From Oikopleura dioica (lineage: Eukaryota > Chordata > Appendicularia > Copelata > Oikopleuridae), in assembly GCA_907165135.1 (NCBI GenBank), contig OU015568.1:1558501-1622500 (forward strand): DNA of 64,000 nt, given 5' to 3'. A program made the position numbers and the translations under genes. Position 1 is the stretch's first letter, and every line of letters starts with the position of its first letter. Positions 33,382-53,352 of the stretch are shown piece by piece. The notes beneath the pieces were generated by a model. It made no database searches. It was given only the letters and a program-made list of their open reading frames with translations, and was not told the origin of the DNA.

Positions 33382-34370
33382 AAGGGAGGAGGGTCGACGA
33401 GAATTTTTTCAGGGGTGATCGTAATTTCGCTTATACACATAGTCAGGATATGAATCTTATATTTTTAGAATCTACAGATTCTCCCGAATCTGTTGAGCTT
33501 AAAATCATTTGATAAAAATTAGATTTAAGGGTACGGGTGTCGGCGAGGCTCTAACTAGGGCTCAATTCCTCGTGATACAGAAGTGGTGGAAAAAATTCGC
33601 CTACATAAGAGCAAAGATCCATCCTAGTTCTACATTTTGTCAAGAGGAAATTTGGATTTATAAACAATTTTTGTTTTAAAAATTGGCTTTAAGTCGTGAT
33701 CTCGACCTAAAATGGTGAAAATGGGCCTAAAAGAGGCTTCAATTCCGAAGAAATGAGCCTGTAAACATACCTTTTTTATATTTTTATGTAAAAATTCAGA
33801 CTCTTATCTTAATTTTGTCAAGAGATTTTTGAGATTGAATTACATTTCGTCTGGAATTTAATTTTTTGAAAAAAACCATCCTTGTTATTACACCGAAAAT
33901 TAGCATTTTTTGAAACTGAGCGACACATTTTCGGCTCTAAAAATGTTTTAAGACAGATTCACGTAAAACCGAGAATATCATGATGATCCTCATTCTCTAA
34001 GCTTTCTAAAAAGCCCCGGATGAAAAAAATCTGAGCCGAAAATTTTTTTTCGGCAATTTTTTACGAGAGCATAACTCGTAAAATAACAATGATAGCAGCT
34101 GACAATTAATTATGACTCGAGCTTAAATTTTCTGTAGATTCTATAAAATACTTTGCTTTTATACACATTATATTATTACGGGCGATAGAAAGCCGACACC
34201 CGTACCCTTAAGGGTCGAAATGAACAAAATTGTAAAAAATTGACCATTTTTGGTGCATTTTCGCGAAAATGGCCCTACTTTGACGGGATTTTTGACCGAT
34301 TTTTTCTGGCCAAAATTTTTTCTAGTTTTCTCCGCCTGATTTTTACAACCCTTTTCTATCTACCAGTGAA
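33382..34370. mobile_element. Second GGGTCGACGAGAATT MITE, split by a nested insertion
   Basis: Left part 33382-33524 and right part 34212-34370 match the element at 29387-29766 continuously. The right end is lost after CTTTTCTAT. The gap is filled by the TTAA element 33525-34211. Confidence 0.8.
33525..34211. mobile_element. TTAA-flanked MITE nested inside another MITE
   Basis: 687 bp with 20-bp perfect inverted ends, TTAAGGGTACGGGTGTCGGC, including TTAA at both ends as expected of piggyBac-type target duplication. There is no long open frame, so it is non-autonomous. Confidence 0.85.
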
Positions 34371-34689
34371 CATAAAATATCATAAAACAACCAACAAATG
34401 AGCCAAAATTGATATTATAGTCTCAAAATCTAGCATTCGAGTCATATCTGCTAAAATCAAGCAATATTATCTCGGTTTTCTCATTGTTAATGACTCATTT
34501 TCGGCAATCTTTGCCAAGTTTCTGAATCTCAGTCGACCAATTCTGACAGAAAATTGCGTCTTCTGGTCGACGGTCTTGGACAGGCCCAACTGACAGTAGG
34601 AAAATATTTGAAAGTCAAGTGCGGTCTAAGCTCATTTTCCCCTCCCCACACGTTTTCCTAAAAACCGCCAAGCTCCGCTCCATTTCACT

Positions 34690-37600
34690 ATGAGCGGCAC
34701 TCGTCGCCTTCTTGAAATTCTAAGCCGAATCGAAGAGGACTCTTTCCGCATTCAAATGGATGCGCGGGGCGCGAAGGAAGACTTGATGAATCGCTGCTGC
34801 ATCATGCCAGGTCAAAGTCAAGACATCAACAATAACAACAACGCCAAGTATCCAATGCCAAACAGAGTCGAGGAATTGAAAGGAAGAAACAAGCGACAGG
34901 GACGACTGCCTGGCCACGTGCCTGAGAAATACGAAGGTAAATTGGTTTATTTTCTCTATAATAGATCATTCTACTTTCTTTTTTGACGTTTGGAGGAACA
35001 GAAATAACAGTTAAATGCAAAAGTTTTCTTCAATATTTCTCGGATTCATCGTTTATCTTCAAATTATCCATAAAATCGGCCAAAAAGCGGGAGAAATCTT
35101 CAAAGTTTTATGCAGTTGCCAATTGGTAAGGCCTTTCGATTAAGATTACAATAGAATAACGAAGTCTTGCGACAGTGATCGGCTCAAGGGTAACAAAAGC
35201 GGTTCACAAGAACGGTGTAAGAATTTCGAAACAGGGTCTTACAGTCAGAGCTTGCAATTGGGACCTTTTTGCCGACAAGTTTTCGGTCTAAAAATCCCCA
35301 GAGTTCAAGTTATTCTTTATTCAAAAAAACCTAATCGCTACTTTCAGGGCATTCGCTGTTGACTCCCTTATTTTAAGCTTATATGATATAAGTTATATCT
35401 AAGACAAAACCGTAAAAACGCCTTTCGGTTTTATTATTGTTAAAACTTCCCGAAACCCTTTCGTTCCAAATCACCGACTCTTCTGCTCTTTATTGCTGAT
35501 TTAGGAGCAAAATGCTTCATCCACGAGAATTCTTCTCCCACAACAACATGTAAAATTGCAAAAACGATTTTGAAAAATGACAAAACTCGCATTTTTTCGG
35601 AAATAATTGAGGTTTCGTCATTTTGAGCGCTTTTAAAAGCGCCGGATCAAAGTTGAAAGATGGATAATTAATCCGCCTCTAGCGCTCAATCTCTCTTGGG
35701 AGCAGGTCCTAAGAGCGATGATACGCAGAAATACAAAAACTGCTAATTCATCCTTTGTTCGTCGTCCAATACTGTACTGAATTATATATACCCAGTTGAA
35801 ACAAGCTGGAAAGTGCCACGTTTTCGAGTAAATTAAATAAATGCCGAGCTGCGTAAGATTATCAGACGATACAGCTTTTACTCTCTGGGGACATTTTTAG
35901 CCCTATGAGTCACCCATTTTATTTCTGAGCTCTCCATGGCCCATTGGCCGCTTGACTCGAGGCGCGCTATCGAAAATTCCTGTTGCCAATCACAAGACCG
36001 AGTCAAGCTAGTTATGAATCATTCAACCGGGCTAAAAATGTCCCCAGGGAGTAGATTCAGACAGAAGCTTCTATTTTTGATGTCATTATTCGGTAACAAA
36101 ATGAAGAATTTAAAATTTATGAAGATAGAAAATAAAACGATGAGCATTAATTATGAAAATCTTCGCGAACAGACCAGAAGTTGCCAAAAACGACTATTTT
36201 CGGGCATCTGCTTGGTCTAAAATTTGGCCGAAATTTCGGTCGTAATTGTCGTACTTCTCATCGATTCCTGACACCTTTCTGTTTGCCCAAACAAGACCAA
36301 AACTCAGCATAAACTTAAATTTCGAAGGGCTTTTTTCAATAATTTAGTCCTAATCTCCACCAGAAAAGACCCTCATAGGATTCTTGATGAGTTTTTACTC
36401 TTCTAAATGTATCTAAAGTCAACAATCTTGGGCCCCTCTTGCTCTTGGTTCTGTTATTCAAGTCTTTTTTATTCCGTTACTTCTCAAAAAGCAGCTTTTT
36501 GGAGGACAAAAATATATTTAACCGTCACGGGTCAAACAAAAAATAGCGCCCTGTTGGTCATTTTTTCCAAACTTAACTTTTGTTGAACTCTTTTAAAGAA
36601 AGAAAAAGAGTCTTTAACCGTTTACTTTCAGAATCACAGCAGTACGATTGGCGAAAAAGCCTTCCGCGAAATCCAACAGACAAACGTGTTGGTGGAGAGG
36701 AAAGCGGGCGGGCTCCTTACCCGGATCAATCGAAAGCCCAAAAGCTCAATCCCGGGCAACAATTGACCACTTTCGTAAACTCGGAAACGCTCTCTTCAAA
36801 CGCACTTCAATCGCAATTGGATAAAATCAAGAGGCTTGAAGGACAAGGTTAAAAATCGTAGCCAAAGCAAATCAGACAGCGATTTCGGAAGGAAACCCTT
36901 AATTAAAACTTAAAATCAATCATGATCTTGAATTCAAAAATCTGTTTCCAACAAACAAAAAAACAAGAAAAACATCAAAACAAAAATAGCGATGACTGTT
37001 GAACATTTCCTTTCCAACTACAGTTGCAAAACTGGAATAAGGACCTACGCCGATGTTTATGTTTGAGAGTACGTAAGGCTCTTAGTCTTGAAAAAATATT
37101 TGGCAAAGGGGCGGCGGTTCACTTTAAACAAGCAGGATTGAAAATTCTTGTTGCGGTTCAAAGAAATTTTTTTTCAACCTGTGAAAACAATGAAAAATTT
37201 AAATTTAGGGGCAGGATCAGACAGACTTATTTGGCTACGAGTTAAACAGATTATCGACTAGAAATCTTATTGATTTTTTTGAACTTTTGAGTCAAAAGTT
37301 TTGACTCTAAAAATGGTCATTCAATTATTAATTGAAGAAAATAGGTTACTAATGTAAACGACCTTAGAATCATTTATTCATATTTCTGCACTAAAAATCC
37401 CCTTTTGAATACTTAAGTAAATCCTGCTTTGCCTTTTGTATTTAACCTTTGAAAGAAAAACTGAACAAGGCCCTCTCCGTACCGCAAAAAGTTATTTGTG
37501 ACTCATCGGCAACCATCAGTTCCGGCAGCATCGCTTCTGAAGCGGTCGATCCATCCAATACTCCTTCCGAGCGGCCAGACTCTTCCAACGCAAGAATCTA

Positions 37601-37835
37601 CATGGAAAATCATGATCTGAAGTTTCCAACTGGTCAGCTAAGCTCGGCTAGCTTCGCGTCAAGGTACTAAATTTATCGACTTTTGATGCCATCTTAATCG
37701 CTTTTTTCTAGCCGTAGAAGCACTTTGAACCACAAGAAAACTGTAAGATGGCGAAATTTCAAAGAAGAATTCGAGTTCTACGGAGATATAACAGTACAAA
37801 AACGAAACCGCCCAGAAGACAAAGAAGACGCTTGA
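34690..37835 (+). CDS. Unknown protein with a PP1-docking-like motif
   Basis: Exons 34690-34936, 36632-36847, 37456-37663 and 37712-37835 join in phase to 264 residues. The N-terminus is helical and charged (TRRLLEILSRIEEDSFRIQM), followed by an Asn run. The middle is polar and low in complexity, with Ser/Pro-rich segments (SNTPSERPDSSNAR). The last exon reads HKKTVRWRNFKEEFEFYGDI; KTVRW fits the RVxF consensus for protein phosphatase 1 docking and is followed by an acidic helix. A role as a PP1 regulatory subunit is inference from that motif alone. The 1.7 kb first intron contains an open frame at 35936-36220 with no motif. The acceptor of exon 3 is AAAG rather than CAG. Confidence 0.7.
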
Positions 37836-37991
37836 TTGTTTGAATGATTGAGAAATCTGCAAAATTTGATTCTAACTGTACAAAATACGCCCAGATATGT
37901 ACATAAACGAATATTTTAATAGCTTGTTTTTGGTCTTTTATTATCAATCGTCTTTCAATCTGATGAGTTCTTTGACGCTCCTGATTTCGAT

Positions 37992-39044
37992 TTAGCTGTA
38001 GAGCTTGAGAATTTTGTCACCGGTAAACTCAGCTCGGCAAATCGGACAAATTTTCTGAGTAAGAGACGTCAAGCAGTTATAGCAGGATTTGTGGCCACAT
38101 GGGAAAATCGCAGCTTCAGGGTGATCGTCATCGTATTTTTCGAAGCAAACTTTACATTTCCTGTCCTCGGCCTCAGACTTGACTTCAGATTGCTGGTCAT
38201 TTTCTTCAAACGACAGTTGATTTTTATCTTTTTGGACCACTAAAGTACCTAAATCATTGTTATCTTCTTTCATCACATAATTCGCAAGAAGTAGAGCTCG
38301 TTTCTGAACTTTTCTCCGGTATTTTTTCTTATCCTCAAGATCCTTTTGCGCAATCTTGAGCATTTCTTCAGCTTCAACAATCCTCACTTTAGCTCTTGCT
38401 AAGGAACTTCTAGCACTGTCCAGCTCAAATATTTTATGTTGCAAGCGAGAAGAGGAATTGTGTTCCTGCTTCTTTGATTCTTCGAAAATATTATTGACAA
38501 TCATCATATGTTCGTATTTGTCTTGATAAAAATATATAATCAGATAGATGTCCCCTGAAAAGAAACTTCATACAATTTACTGCTAAGTTCTTCGAAGCAT
38601 TTTCACAGCAAGATCCAACAAAAAACTCCTGATAAGAAAGTCGATCGGCTGTACAACTCTTGACAGGACATTTGAATTTTTGGTCTGTAGCAGAATATGA
38701 TGGAGGATTTGCCCTCAAAGATTAATTGAAATGCCCTGGTGCGCAAAATGTGCAACACCGCATCCCTTTTGCATAACAGGTAGAATCTCTCGACCTTTTA
38801 CTGAGTAAAAAATAAAAGTTTTGTTGAAATCCTGACCGTTTGCATAAAGAACATCGTCCAAACTCGCCCTCAACAGTTACAAATTCATCAGCTGGAAAAA
38901 CAGCACAAAAATTATCATGCAAATGTCTCTTCATTTTTAAAAATGGTTGCCCTTGAATCAAGAAGCGAAAATTTTTGGAAGGGGCTGTTTGATTATGGTT
39001 ACAGCCAAAACGCACAATTCCGTAAAAATGAACATTTCGAACGG
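37992..39044 (-). CDS. RING-finger protein with N-terminal Cys-rich region (putative E3 ligase)
   Basis: Minus-strand exons of about 38795-39044, 38607-38713 and 37992-38554 join in phase. The C-terminus is a C3HC4 RING: CKVCFEKY, then FPCGHKSCYNC, then CPIC. The RING is preceded by about 110 residues of charged coiled coil (DSARSSLARAKVRIVEAEEML). The N-terminal exons carry further zinc-binding-like pairs (GRCSLCKRS, KFKCPVKSC) and His-rich segments (CNHNQ, KRHLHDNFC). RING proteins of this layout usually transfer ubiquitin; the substrate is unknown. An alternative reading of the first intron keeps extra cysteines (RCCTFCAPGH) but meets a stop. The 5' end is open: the frame runs to an AAAAAAG acceptor near 39045 and no start codon is proven. 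Confidence 0.72.
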
Positions 39045-39967
39045 CTTTTTTCTATCGGAGAATAAAATTTTATGGTCCTTTAATAAAAAAGCCGAAGAAT
39101 AACTCATTAAATTTGCTGAAATCAAGGAAGAAACCTCAAATTAGGAGAAGAGTTTTTCTCATTCTGAACAGAAATTTCAGGCTGAGAAGAATCAAGGCAT
39201 AAAGTCATTCCAAATTCGCAGACTCCCCCTAAGACGCCGTAAAAATCAGACTGTGACGCACTCACAGTGCATAAAATGCGCGTTATCACCCGCTTCAATC
39301 GCCGTGGGAGATCCCACCGCTGAGAAAAATCCGATTGTTTTACCCAGTGGCCTGATTCGCTTCCCAGGCGTGACAAAAAGAGACATAAAAAGACTTCAAA
39401 TAAACGGCTTATCGCGTTTTTAGAGCATGTCAACTGTGACGGTCAAACAGAGATGTTCTCAACGGCGACGTTGTCTTCCACCAGAGGCAGTCCTCCAGAA
39501 GCTTATCTCTCAGCTTACGGCTCACGTCTTCAATAGCGAGTAAGCGCGATACAGATTCTAGCCTTTTTAAACCGGACAGAGAGTATTTCCCGAGAGAGAA
39601 TTTTACTATTTATTTTGTGACCCTGTTTCTTTGGCGATGAGTTTTTATTGCTTTTTTCACGAAAAAAATGACCTTTGAATTTTCCTCAAGAAATGATCTT
39701 CTTTCCAGAAAAAATGAATAAGTCAATGTCTAGTAGACATTGTCTGGCAGTCACAATTCGAATTTTTTAGGTCAACAAAGGATTTTATTCTTCATTTTGA
39801 TCGAAATTTCTAGAAAACAGGAAATGGAAAAGGACTAAGCCAGATAATCATTTTCTAAAGATAAATAAATTCTGAGTCATTTTAGGCTTTTTTTTGTCAA
39901 ATTTATAGAGAGATTATTTTATCTTCGGATTAATAATTGATGTTTTTTATCTTTCAGAGGGTGGCAA
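39045..39967. other. Intergenic, nothing firm
   Basis: It probably contains the 5' exon and promoter of the RING gene and the promoter of the next plus-strand gene. A 103-codon minus-strand frame (39122-39433) has no motif and is not called. Confidence 0.35.
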
Positions 39968-40396
39968 ATGGCATCGGTGACGAAGAATGCTGACAAATTC
40001 TACAAGTACCGTCGGCGTATTTTCGAATTGATTCGCAAAATCTACGACACCGGTTGCTACGACAAGACACTCGTCGACCTGATCATCGCCGACAAGAAGG
40101 CGGAGCAGACGACAGTGTACCACTTCGACCCGCGCCAAGACGTCCAGAGCCAGCTGGAGGAGATTCGAAAGAGGACCGAAAATAATGCGAAGAGTGCGAG
40201 CCCCGATTTCATGAGATATGAAATTTTCATTGACAAAGGTAATTTTCGAGCTCCGATCTTAAAAATTACTGCTTCTATGTTTTGAATGGGAAGTAACATA
40301 AGTATTTCAGAAGTAAAGAGCGCCCTTATCCTCGACAAAATGGCTCAAAAGACCTATAAAATCGACCTTCCCGAAGAATTCCAGGCTTGGCTCTAG
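39968..40396 (+). CDS. Short unknown protein, 118 residues
   Basis: Exons 39968-40238 and 40311-40396 join in phase. The protein is basic then amphipathic (KFYKYRRRIFELIRKIYDTGCYDK), with a mixed charged centre (VQSQLEEIRKRTENNAK). It ends in a short conserved-looking tail (LDKMAQKTYKIDLPEEF). Codon use is clearly coding-like (many GAC, AAG, CAG). No domain was recognised. A TTTCAG lies 9 bases before the ATG, so the leader could be trans-spliced or a 5' UTR intron could end there. An AATAAA follows at about 40410. Confidence 0.75.
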
Positions 40397-40952
40397 AAAT
40401 AAGAGACAGAATAAAAGTCTTCCGAGAAGACTCTACCCAGTTTTATATTCAGCAAAAATATTGAGCCTTTGAAAAGAAAAACCAGTCCCTAGAAGTCTCA
40501 GAAGACTCCGTCTACGTAACCCTTTAACCGACCCCCTATATTTCCCGTCAATTTTCTATGCGTTCCGCGTTTCTTTGCAACGCGATGAGTTCAAGAAAAC
40601 AATCTTTCCACCGAACCTGGAAACCGCTACGGTTGCAGATCCTCGACCCTACTGGAAATACGTCCCTACAAAAAACTATCTGTTGCTCAGCTTACTTTTT
40701 AAGATATTATGACCCTTTTTCTTATTTTGCAGATCTTCTGACCCTTATATCAAGATCCATCGACCCTTATCTTAGTTACTGTACTTTCCAAAAGAACTAT
40801 CTGTTATTTTCATTATGCAAAATTTCTAGCTCTTTCGTATCCGATGAATAAATAATCTACCAAATCATCTTTTTTTCTTATAATAAATGAAATAACTGAA
40901 ATCATAGAAGACTCAATAAATAGCGCGCTAAGAACTTGATTTATGAGAATTT
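40397..40952. other. Intergenic, nothing recognised
   Basis: The 3' flanks of two convergent genes. Polyadenylation-like AATAAA steps occur at about 40848 and 40915. No gene seen. Confidence 0.4.
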
Positions 40953-42205
40953 TTATAAAGACTCGTAAATGAAATTCACAACAGAAAATAATTCGGCTGT
41001 ATGATGCCATTTATCAGAAATAAAAACTTGAAGAGGGCCAGTGAATACATCTCCCTGTCGTAAAGTCCATGACTTAATAATGTTTCCGTTGAAGAAGAAA
41101 TTCTTTTGAAACTTTCCGGTTTCAACGTCAAACCGTTGTTCAATCTTAAAATTCAGGTAAATTTTAACTAATAACACGGTATAAATTTTTAACCTCGAGA
41201 CACTGAAACTGCCCAAGCAAAGCGTCAATCATGAATTCGTGTATATGATTCTGAGGTCGATCTGAAACTGTTATCAGCATTTTTGTTTGCTGACCTTTCG
41301 GATTGAATACGGAGAAAAATCCATCTCCAAAATTTGTGAAATTGTTTGAAGTTTGCGTATGAATCTTTTTTAAAGAGTGGAATAAATTTTTCAAAAAACA
41401 TATTTTTGGGTGATAATTATCCACTCCGGACATGAATGGCATTACCAAGGGGTTCTCCCGCTTCTGTCGGAAAATTTATTCCTACTGAAAGCCGGAACTC
41501 CTTTGCTGCAATTATCTCGGCTTCTTTTCGATGCTTTCTTGGTACCAAAGGATCCTTTCCGACAATTTCGACACAGTTATCAGGATTGAGACATTTCAGT
41601 GGGCACGGATCTGTTGGATCTTGAACTGTTGTAGTTGTCGTAGCGGGAGTAATTGAACTCGATGTCGATAGTTTTGTGGTGATCATGGCAGAATCCGTTG
41701 TTTTTCGTTTTGTTGTCGTGGTCGTGGTGCCTATTGACGCACTTATTGTTCTTATTGATGCAATATTGATGGTCGTTGTTGTTGGTTTGGCTGTTGATGA
41801 TTGTATACTTTCAGTGGTTGGGGTTGTTTTATGGTCATCTATTGATGCAATTGTATTCTGAGTAGTCGTTGAGCTGGCAGTGGTAACTGTATAGTTGTCC
41901 GTCAGAGTTGAAGTGGTAGTTGTTGATGCATTTTCCGAATTTCCTGCCGTAGTCTTCGTTGAAATGAAGTTTGGTACAGTAGTATTCAATTTCGCTTCCT
42001 CATCTTTCGATACCACTTTATCTTCCTCAAAGACATCTCTTGAATGATAGAAAATCGGAGTGATAACAGCGCAAATTAGCAATCCAAAGGGAATTAGAAA
42101 AAGGAACGCTCTCATCGAACAAGGATGTTGTACTTGAGAATTTTCGAACTGACAGAGAACTGGCTTTTTTATGTGCGACTGTTTACATTTAGGAATAGTT
42201 ATCAT
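40953..42205 (-). CDS. Type II membrane protein with Thr-rich mucin-like stalk
   Basis: The first exon runs from ATG 42205 (alternative ATG 42115) to about 41455, followed by exons of about 41192-41373 and 40953-41143. There are about 30 cytosolic residues, then one membrane helix (AFLFLIPFGLLICAVITPIF). A stalk of about 120 residues dominated by Thr and Ser (TTTTTTKRKTT, TTTSTLTDNYTVTT) follows, an expected O-glycosylation target. The ectodomain begins with a Cys pair (DPCPLKCLNPDNC) and continues FSVFNPKGQQTKMLITVSD...QFQCLE and ...NGNIIKSWTLRQGDVFTGPL. I do not recognise the ectodomain fold. The first intron has a TTTAAAAAAG acceptor and no clean GT donor in phase near its start: GGA|GAACCC would fit, as would a GT further upstream. 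The second intron is GT-AG. Confidence 0.6.
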
Positions 42206-42708
42206 AGAAGTGTTGACGTTGATAACGTATCCTGGGGTGAAGGAAAAGAAGAATTTCTGAAATCAAACAGCCTTCAGATAATATTTGAATCGAAATGATG
42301 TGTATTTATTGAGTCAAAATTTGATTGCTAAATGCAAAATGAAATTGTAAATTTGAGGTTGAACAAAAATTATTTGTCGACCAAGTGAAGAATGGTTTTA
42401 ATCCGAAATAAATAATTTCACTGAAAGACTCTTTCATTTTGAGCTTCGTAATCCGCTCTTTGTGAGTTTGAAAAGAGCCCTTACTTCCTCCGCTTCTCCT
42501 CCAGAAACAGTGTGACGTTTTCGGAGTGGCGACTTTTGTGTGTGATGCATGACCAAGTCCAAATATTAAAAATCTGAGATGGCACGAGACCTCACCTTAG
42601 CCAAATAAAACGGAGAGAAAGGCAAAAATTGTTCGATTAAAAATTGCAGCTGCAAGAAAAAACTCTTTGCTGATAAGAGGAAAACAAAGAAGGGGGAGAA
42701 ATGGGCGA

Positions 42709-43195
42709 ATGTGTATAAAATTCTTCAAAAGAAAACCTATCGATGGTATTTTTTTATTTGAAAATTTATTTTTCTCTCTTTTTTCAATAAATTTTGCTAG
42801 AAAACTTCAAATTTTTTTTTCAGAAGAGACCGATGATTTCGACCACATCCGCCACGAGCTACCAGGTCTTCCCTCCGCTGCGCCGTCTCGCAGATTAACT
42901 CGTCGCAAAACTGCCAAATCGACAAGAACCTCCAAGATCAACCGAACCGATCGCCTCACAAGTATCTTCAGAAAAACACCGATCGACAATGAACAAAGAC
43001 CTAGTGGCCGCTGGTCACAGGTAAGACCAATTTATCAATTGGTCTCTTGATTGTCGATTCTAGATTTCTAACCGACCTTCGTATCTTTCCACCGCCGAAC
43101 TGGACGATAACCTCTCAGACGATTTTATATCTTCAACACTTTCCAATTGTAAACCTGGACTGCGAGATTCTCAAGCTCAACAATTATTTGAATAG
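42709..43195 (+). CDS. Small basic/Ser-rich protein, 121 residues
   Basis: Exons 42709-42745, 42824-43020 and 43064-43195 join in phase. After MCIKFFKRKPIDEETDD comes an Arg/Lys/Thr-rich segment (SRRLTRRKTAKSTRTSK). An acidic-Ser tail (AELDDNLSDDFISST) follows. The basic block looks nuclear or RNA/DNA-contacting and is full of phosphorylatable sites, but no domain was recognised. All introns are GT-AG. AATAAA lies at about 43225. Confidence 0.7.
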
Positions 43196-43280
43196 ACAGC
43201 ATTTTTATTATTTGTGTATAGTTTAATAAATTATCGTCAAAAAGAAAGCATGCAATCAATCTTCATTCCATTTTGATGCG

Positions 43281-44606
43281 TCAATTTTCGTCCGAAGTTT
43301 GCGGCATGTCAAATGCAAGTTCCTCTGAAAAAAAAAGTTATTTTTGGTGATGATGAGAGCCTGATGAGATCCACGCGTTTTTTCTAAGTGCACTTGACAT
43401 ACCGTCAGTTTCATTAGTAACACTGCTGCATGCTGTCCCGAACTCGCTTGTCGATTGGCTGACTTTTTCCTCTCTAGAATCGAATTGAAGAAGAGTAGAT
43501 ATTGAACGATAACCTAGGAAACATAAGTGAAGCAAGTCGACGGACATGGATTTTCGGGCTCTTTTCGAGAGTCGGAATCATTTTTCTCAGCGCTGGTTTT
43601 GGCGCTAACATCTTCCCTTTGCTCCTATTCGAGCAAGTACTCGCCCTAGAAAACGACCGTTTATCAGTCAACTCCGCCACTGGTGGATCGGAGAATTGCC
43701 GTGCTCCCCGGCGCTTTTCATATTTTTGCCGAGCTGAAATATCTTCAGAGGGCGGTCGCTGGAAATTCGAGTTGAGCTGGTTTTTCAAAAGCTCAATTTG
43801 CTCTTGTTGTTGCTTGATCATGTGCAGCATGTCGGGCGCTTGAGGGCTCTGGTGTCTTAGTTGTGGGGTGACTGGCGGATGATCTTAAATTTAAGAAATG
43901 GTGTTAAGGGTTTTGCGGTTTTATGAAATAATTAGGGGTTAAATGAACAAAGGTTGAAACTCCGTGTCATAACTTTGGTTTTTCAAGAAATCTATTGATA
44001 AAAAAGCAACTTACTTTGCGGAGCTGGAGACTGCTGAGCCGGCATTTGATATGGAATATTCGCCAAGTATCCAGGATTGATATTCACCTGGTGCGTCTAT
44101 CAAGCGATAAAATAAGCTCTCAAAATAAGGACTCTCCTTGAACCTCAAACTTCGAGGTCCACGCTTATCTCAACGCTCGCCTGTGGTGGCCCATTAAAAA
44201 GCGGATAGCTTCCGAGCGAGAAGCCAGCAAGACTCATCAGCTGATTCTGATAAATTTTCGCCCGCAAATCTTGCATCTGTGCCTTCATTTCCGCCTTCTG
44301 CCTTCTCAAAAGCGACAATTTCGGTTTCCCTGAATCCGCCGTTATTGATCTCCCCCAATCTCAAAATATTTAGAGTACCATGTCTGGATCGACTTCCGTT
44401 CCTTCCTGGATATTGAGTCTCGCTTGCCAGGAAGAGGCCGCTTTCGGACTCGCTTTCTTCCTCCGAGCTATAATTTTTGAAAATCATCAACAACCGCTTA
44501 TTGAACGGAACCTTTGCAGATTTGCGGCGTTTACGGAAGAGGCGGCGTTCAAAGATGGATGGCTGAGGATTTCGCTCAGGAGCTCGTCGCACTCCGAATT
44601 CATCAT
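43281..44606 (-). CDS. Coiled-coil protein, weakly STIL/Ana2-like
   Basis: Seven minus-strand exons (44512-44606, 44379-44467, 44163-44329, 44015-44096, 43514-43883, 43403-43473, 43281-43324) join in phase to 305 residues. The N-terminus is Ser/Glu-rich (SSEEESESESG). A first short helix reads RRQKAEMKAQMQDLRAKIYQ. A Pro/Gln linker follows (MPAQQSPAPQ). A second coiled coil, MIKQQQEQIELLKNQL, resembles the short central coiled coil of STIL/Ana2 centriole proteins. The rest is basic and Ser-rich, ending in an acidic tail. The STIL link rests on that one helix and is tentative. Internal introns are 42-132 nt, all GT-AG. Confidence 0.75.
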
Positions 44607-45716
44607 TGTATCATTTGATTCTTTCTACAGCTTCATAGGCTCAGGGCATAATTCCGGACCGAGATAAAAATAATTTGAATAACGCTCCAATCGGCGGAAT
44701 TTACTTTTCCTTCCCCTTACGTAGCACACTAGAAAGATTAGATAGTAAATGCTCAGGTTCTCATGAGATTCGCAATTCTTCAAAAGTAAGACTCGTGAGC
44801 AGACAGTCGTTATCTTTGTTGGGGTTTGCGTTACTTTTCCATGCGGCGAGTTTTGTATAATACCACGTTGGGTTATGTTTTGGGGAGCAGGGGATTAGCT
44901 TTTCAAATGCATAATTGTCAATTCTGCAAAGAGAAAAGGAGTATTTTCTCCAAGGTCAAGGTTAAAGGTGGGAGACAAGTTTTCTAAGGAGGAAGAAAGG
45001 GAAAGGGGGAGGGAATGAAGCTCGTTCCTAATCGAGTCCTACTAGTCGTTTTCGCCCTCCTCCCATCACCAAGATTCTGGGCTTGGTGATTACCGGCTAG
45101 ATTCGCGATAGAAGGCATCGTTCTAGCAGTTGACATAAAACTATCAGATCGATGACGGGAAGGGCCAGGCTGAGCATCAATTATCTGAACAAATGGCTTC
45201 GAGGATGTTATGAGAGAAAATTAATTCAAGACTCGAATCCCTTCCGGAGTGCTGGAAGAATTTTTCGGAGAGTTCTTTAGGTTTTAAGGGGGTCTTTTCT
45301 TAGAAAACAATTTAGAAATCCAAAAGTGTTTTTAAAAAACAAAATTAAAAAAAATAAAGAAAATTAAAAATGTTGATCAAAAGTCGAAAAATCAAATTTT
45401 TCGTGAGTTGTCACGAAAAATGCGTTTTTTTTTTTGACAAGAAAAAATATGATGATTTTTTCTTAAATAAAACGTATCTGCAAAGTGCAAAAAGCTGCAT
45501 TCAGCATGCTTCATGCAACTTTACAAAGTATCAACGTTTTCTTCTTTGTAAGAAGTGCACCTTTACATATGGTGGCTTTCTACAAAAGTGGCGCCGCAAG
45601 TTGGATAATGCTACATTCCGTAGTGTTTAAAGTGTAAGTTACGAGTGCCTCAAAACCGTATCTTGAGGAGCTCCATGTATGAGTTTGACTTTGTTGGCGC
45701 TTTTTCGAAAGGATGT
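44607..45716. other. Intergenic, nothing recognised
   Basis: The 5' flank of the coiled-coil gene and 3' flank of the TMC gene. A plus-strand frame at 45370-45630 has six cysteines (CHEKCVFF, CIQHASCNF, CKKC) but no supporting start context or splice sites. It overlaps the antisense of the TMC 3' end. Confidence 0.35.

Positions 45717-53352
<7,636 letters not shown>

Noticed and set aside
39122-39433. Minus-strand 103-codon frame
   Set aside because: Starts without ATG and has no motif or splice support.
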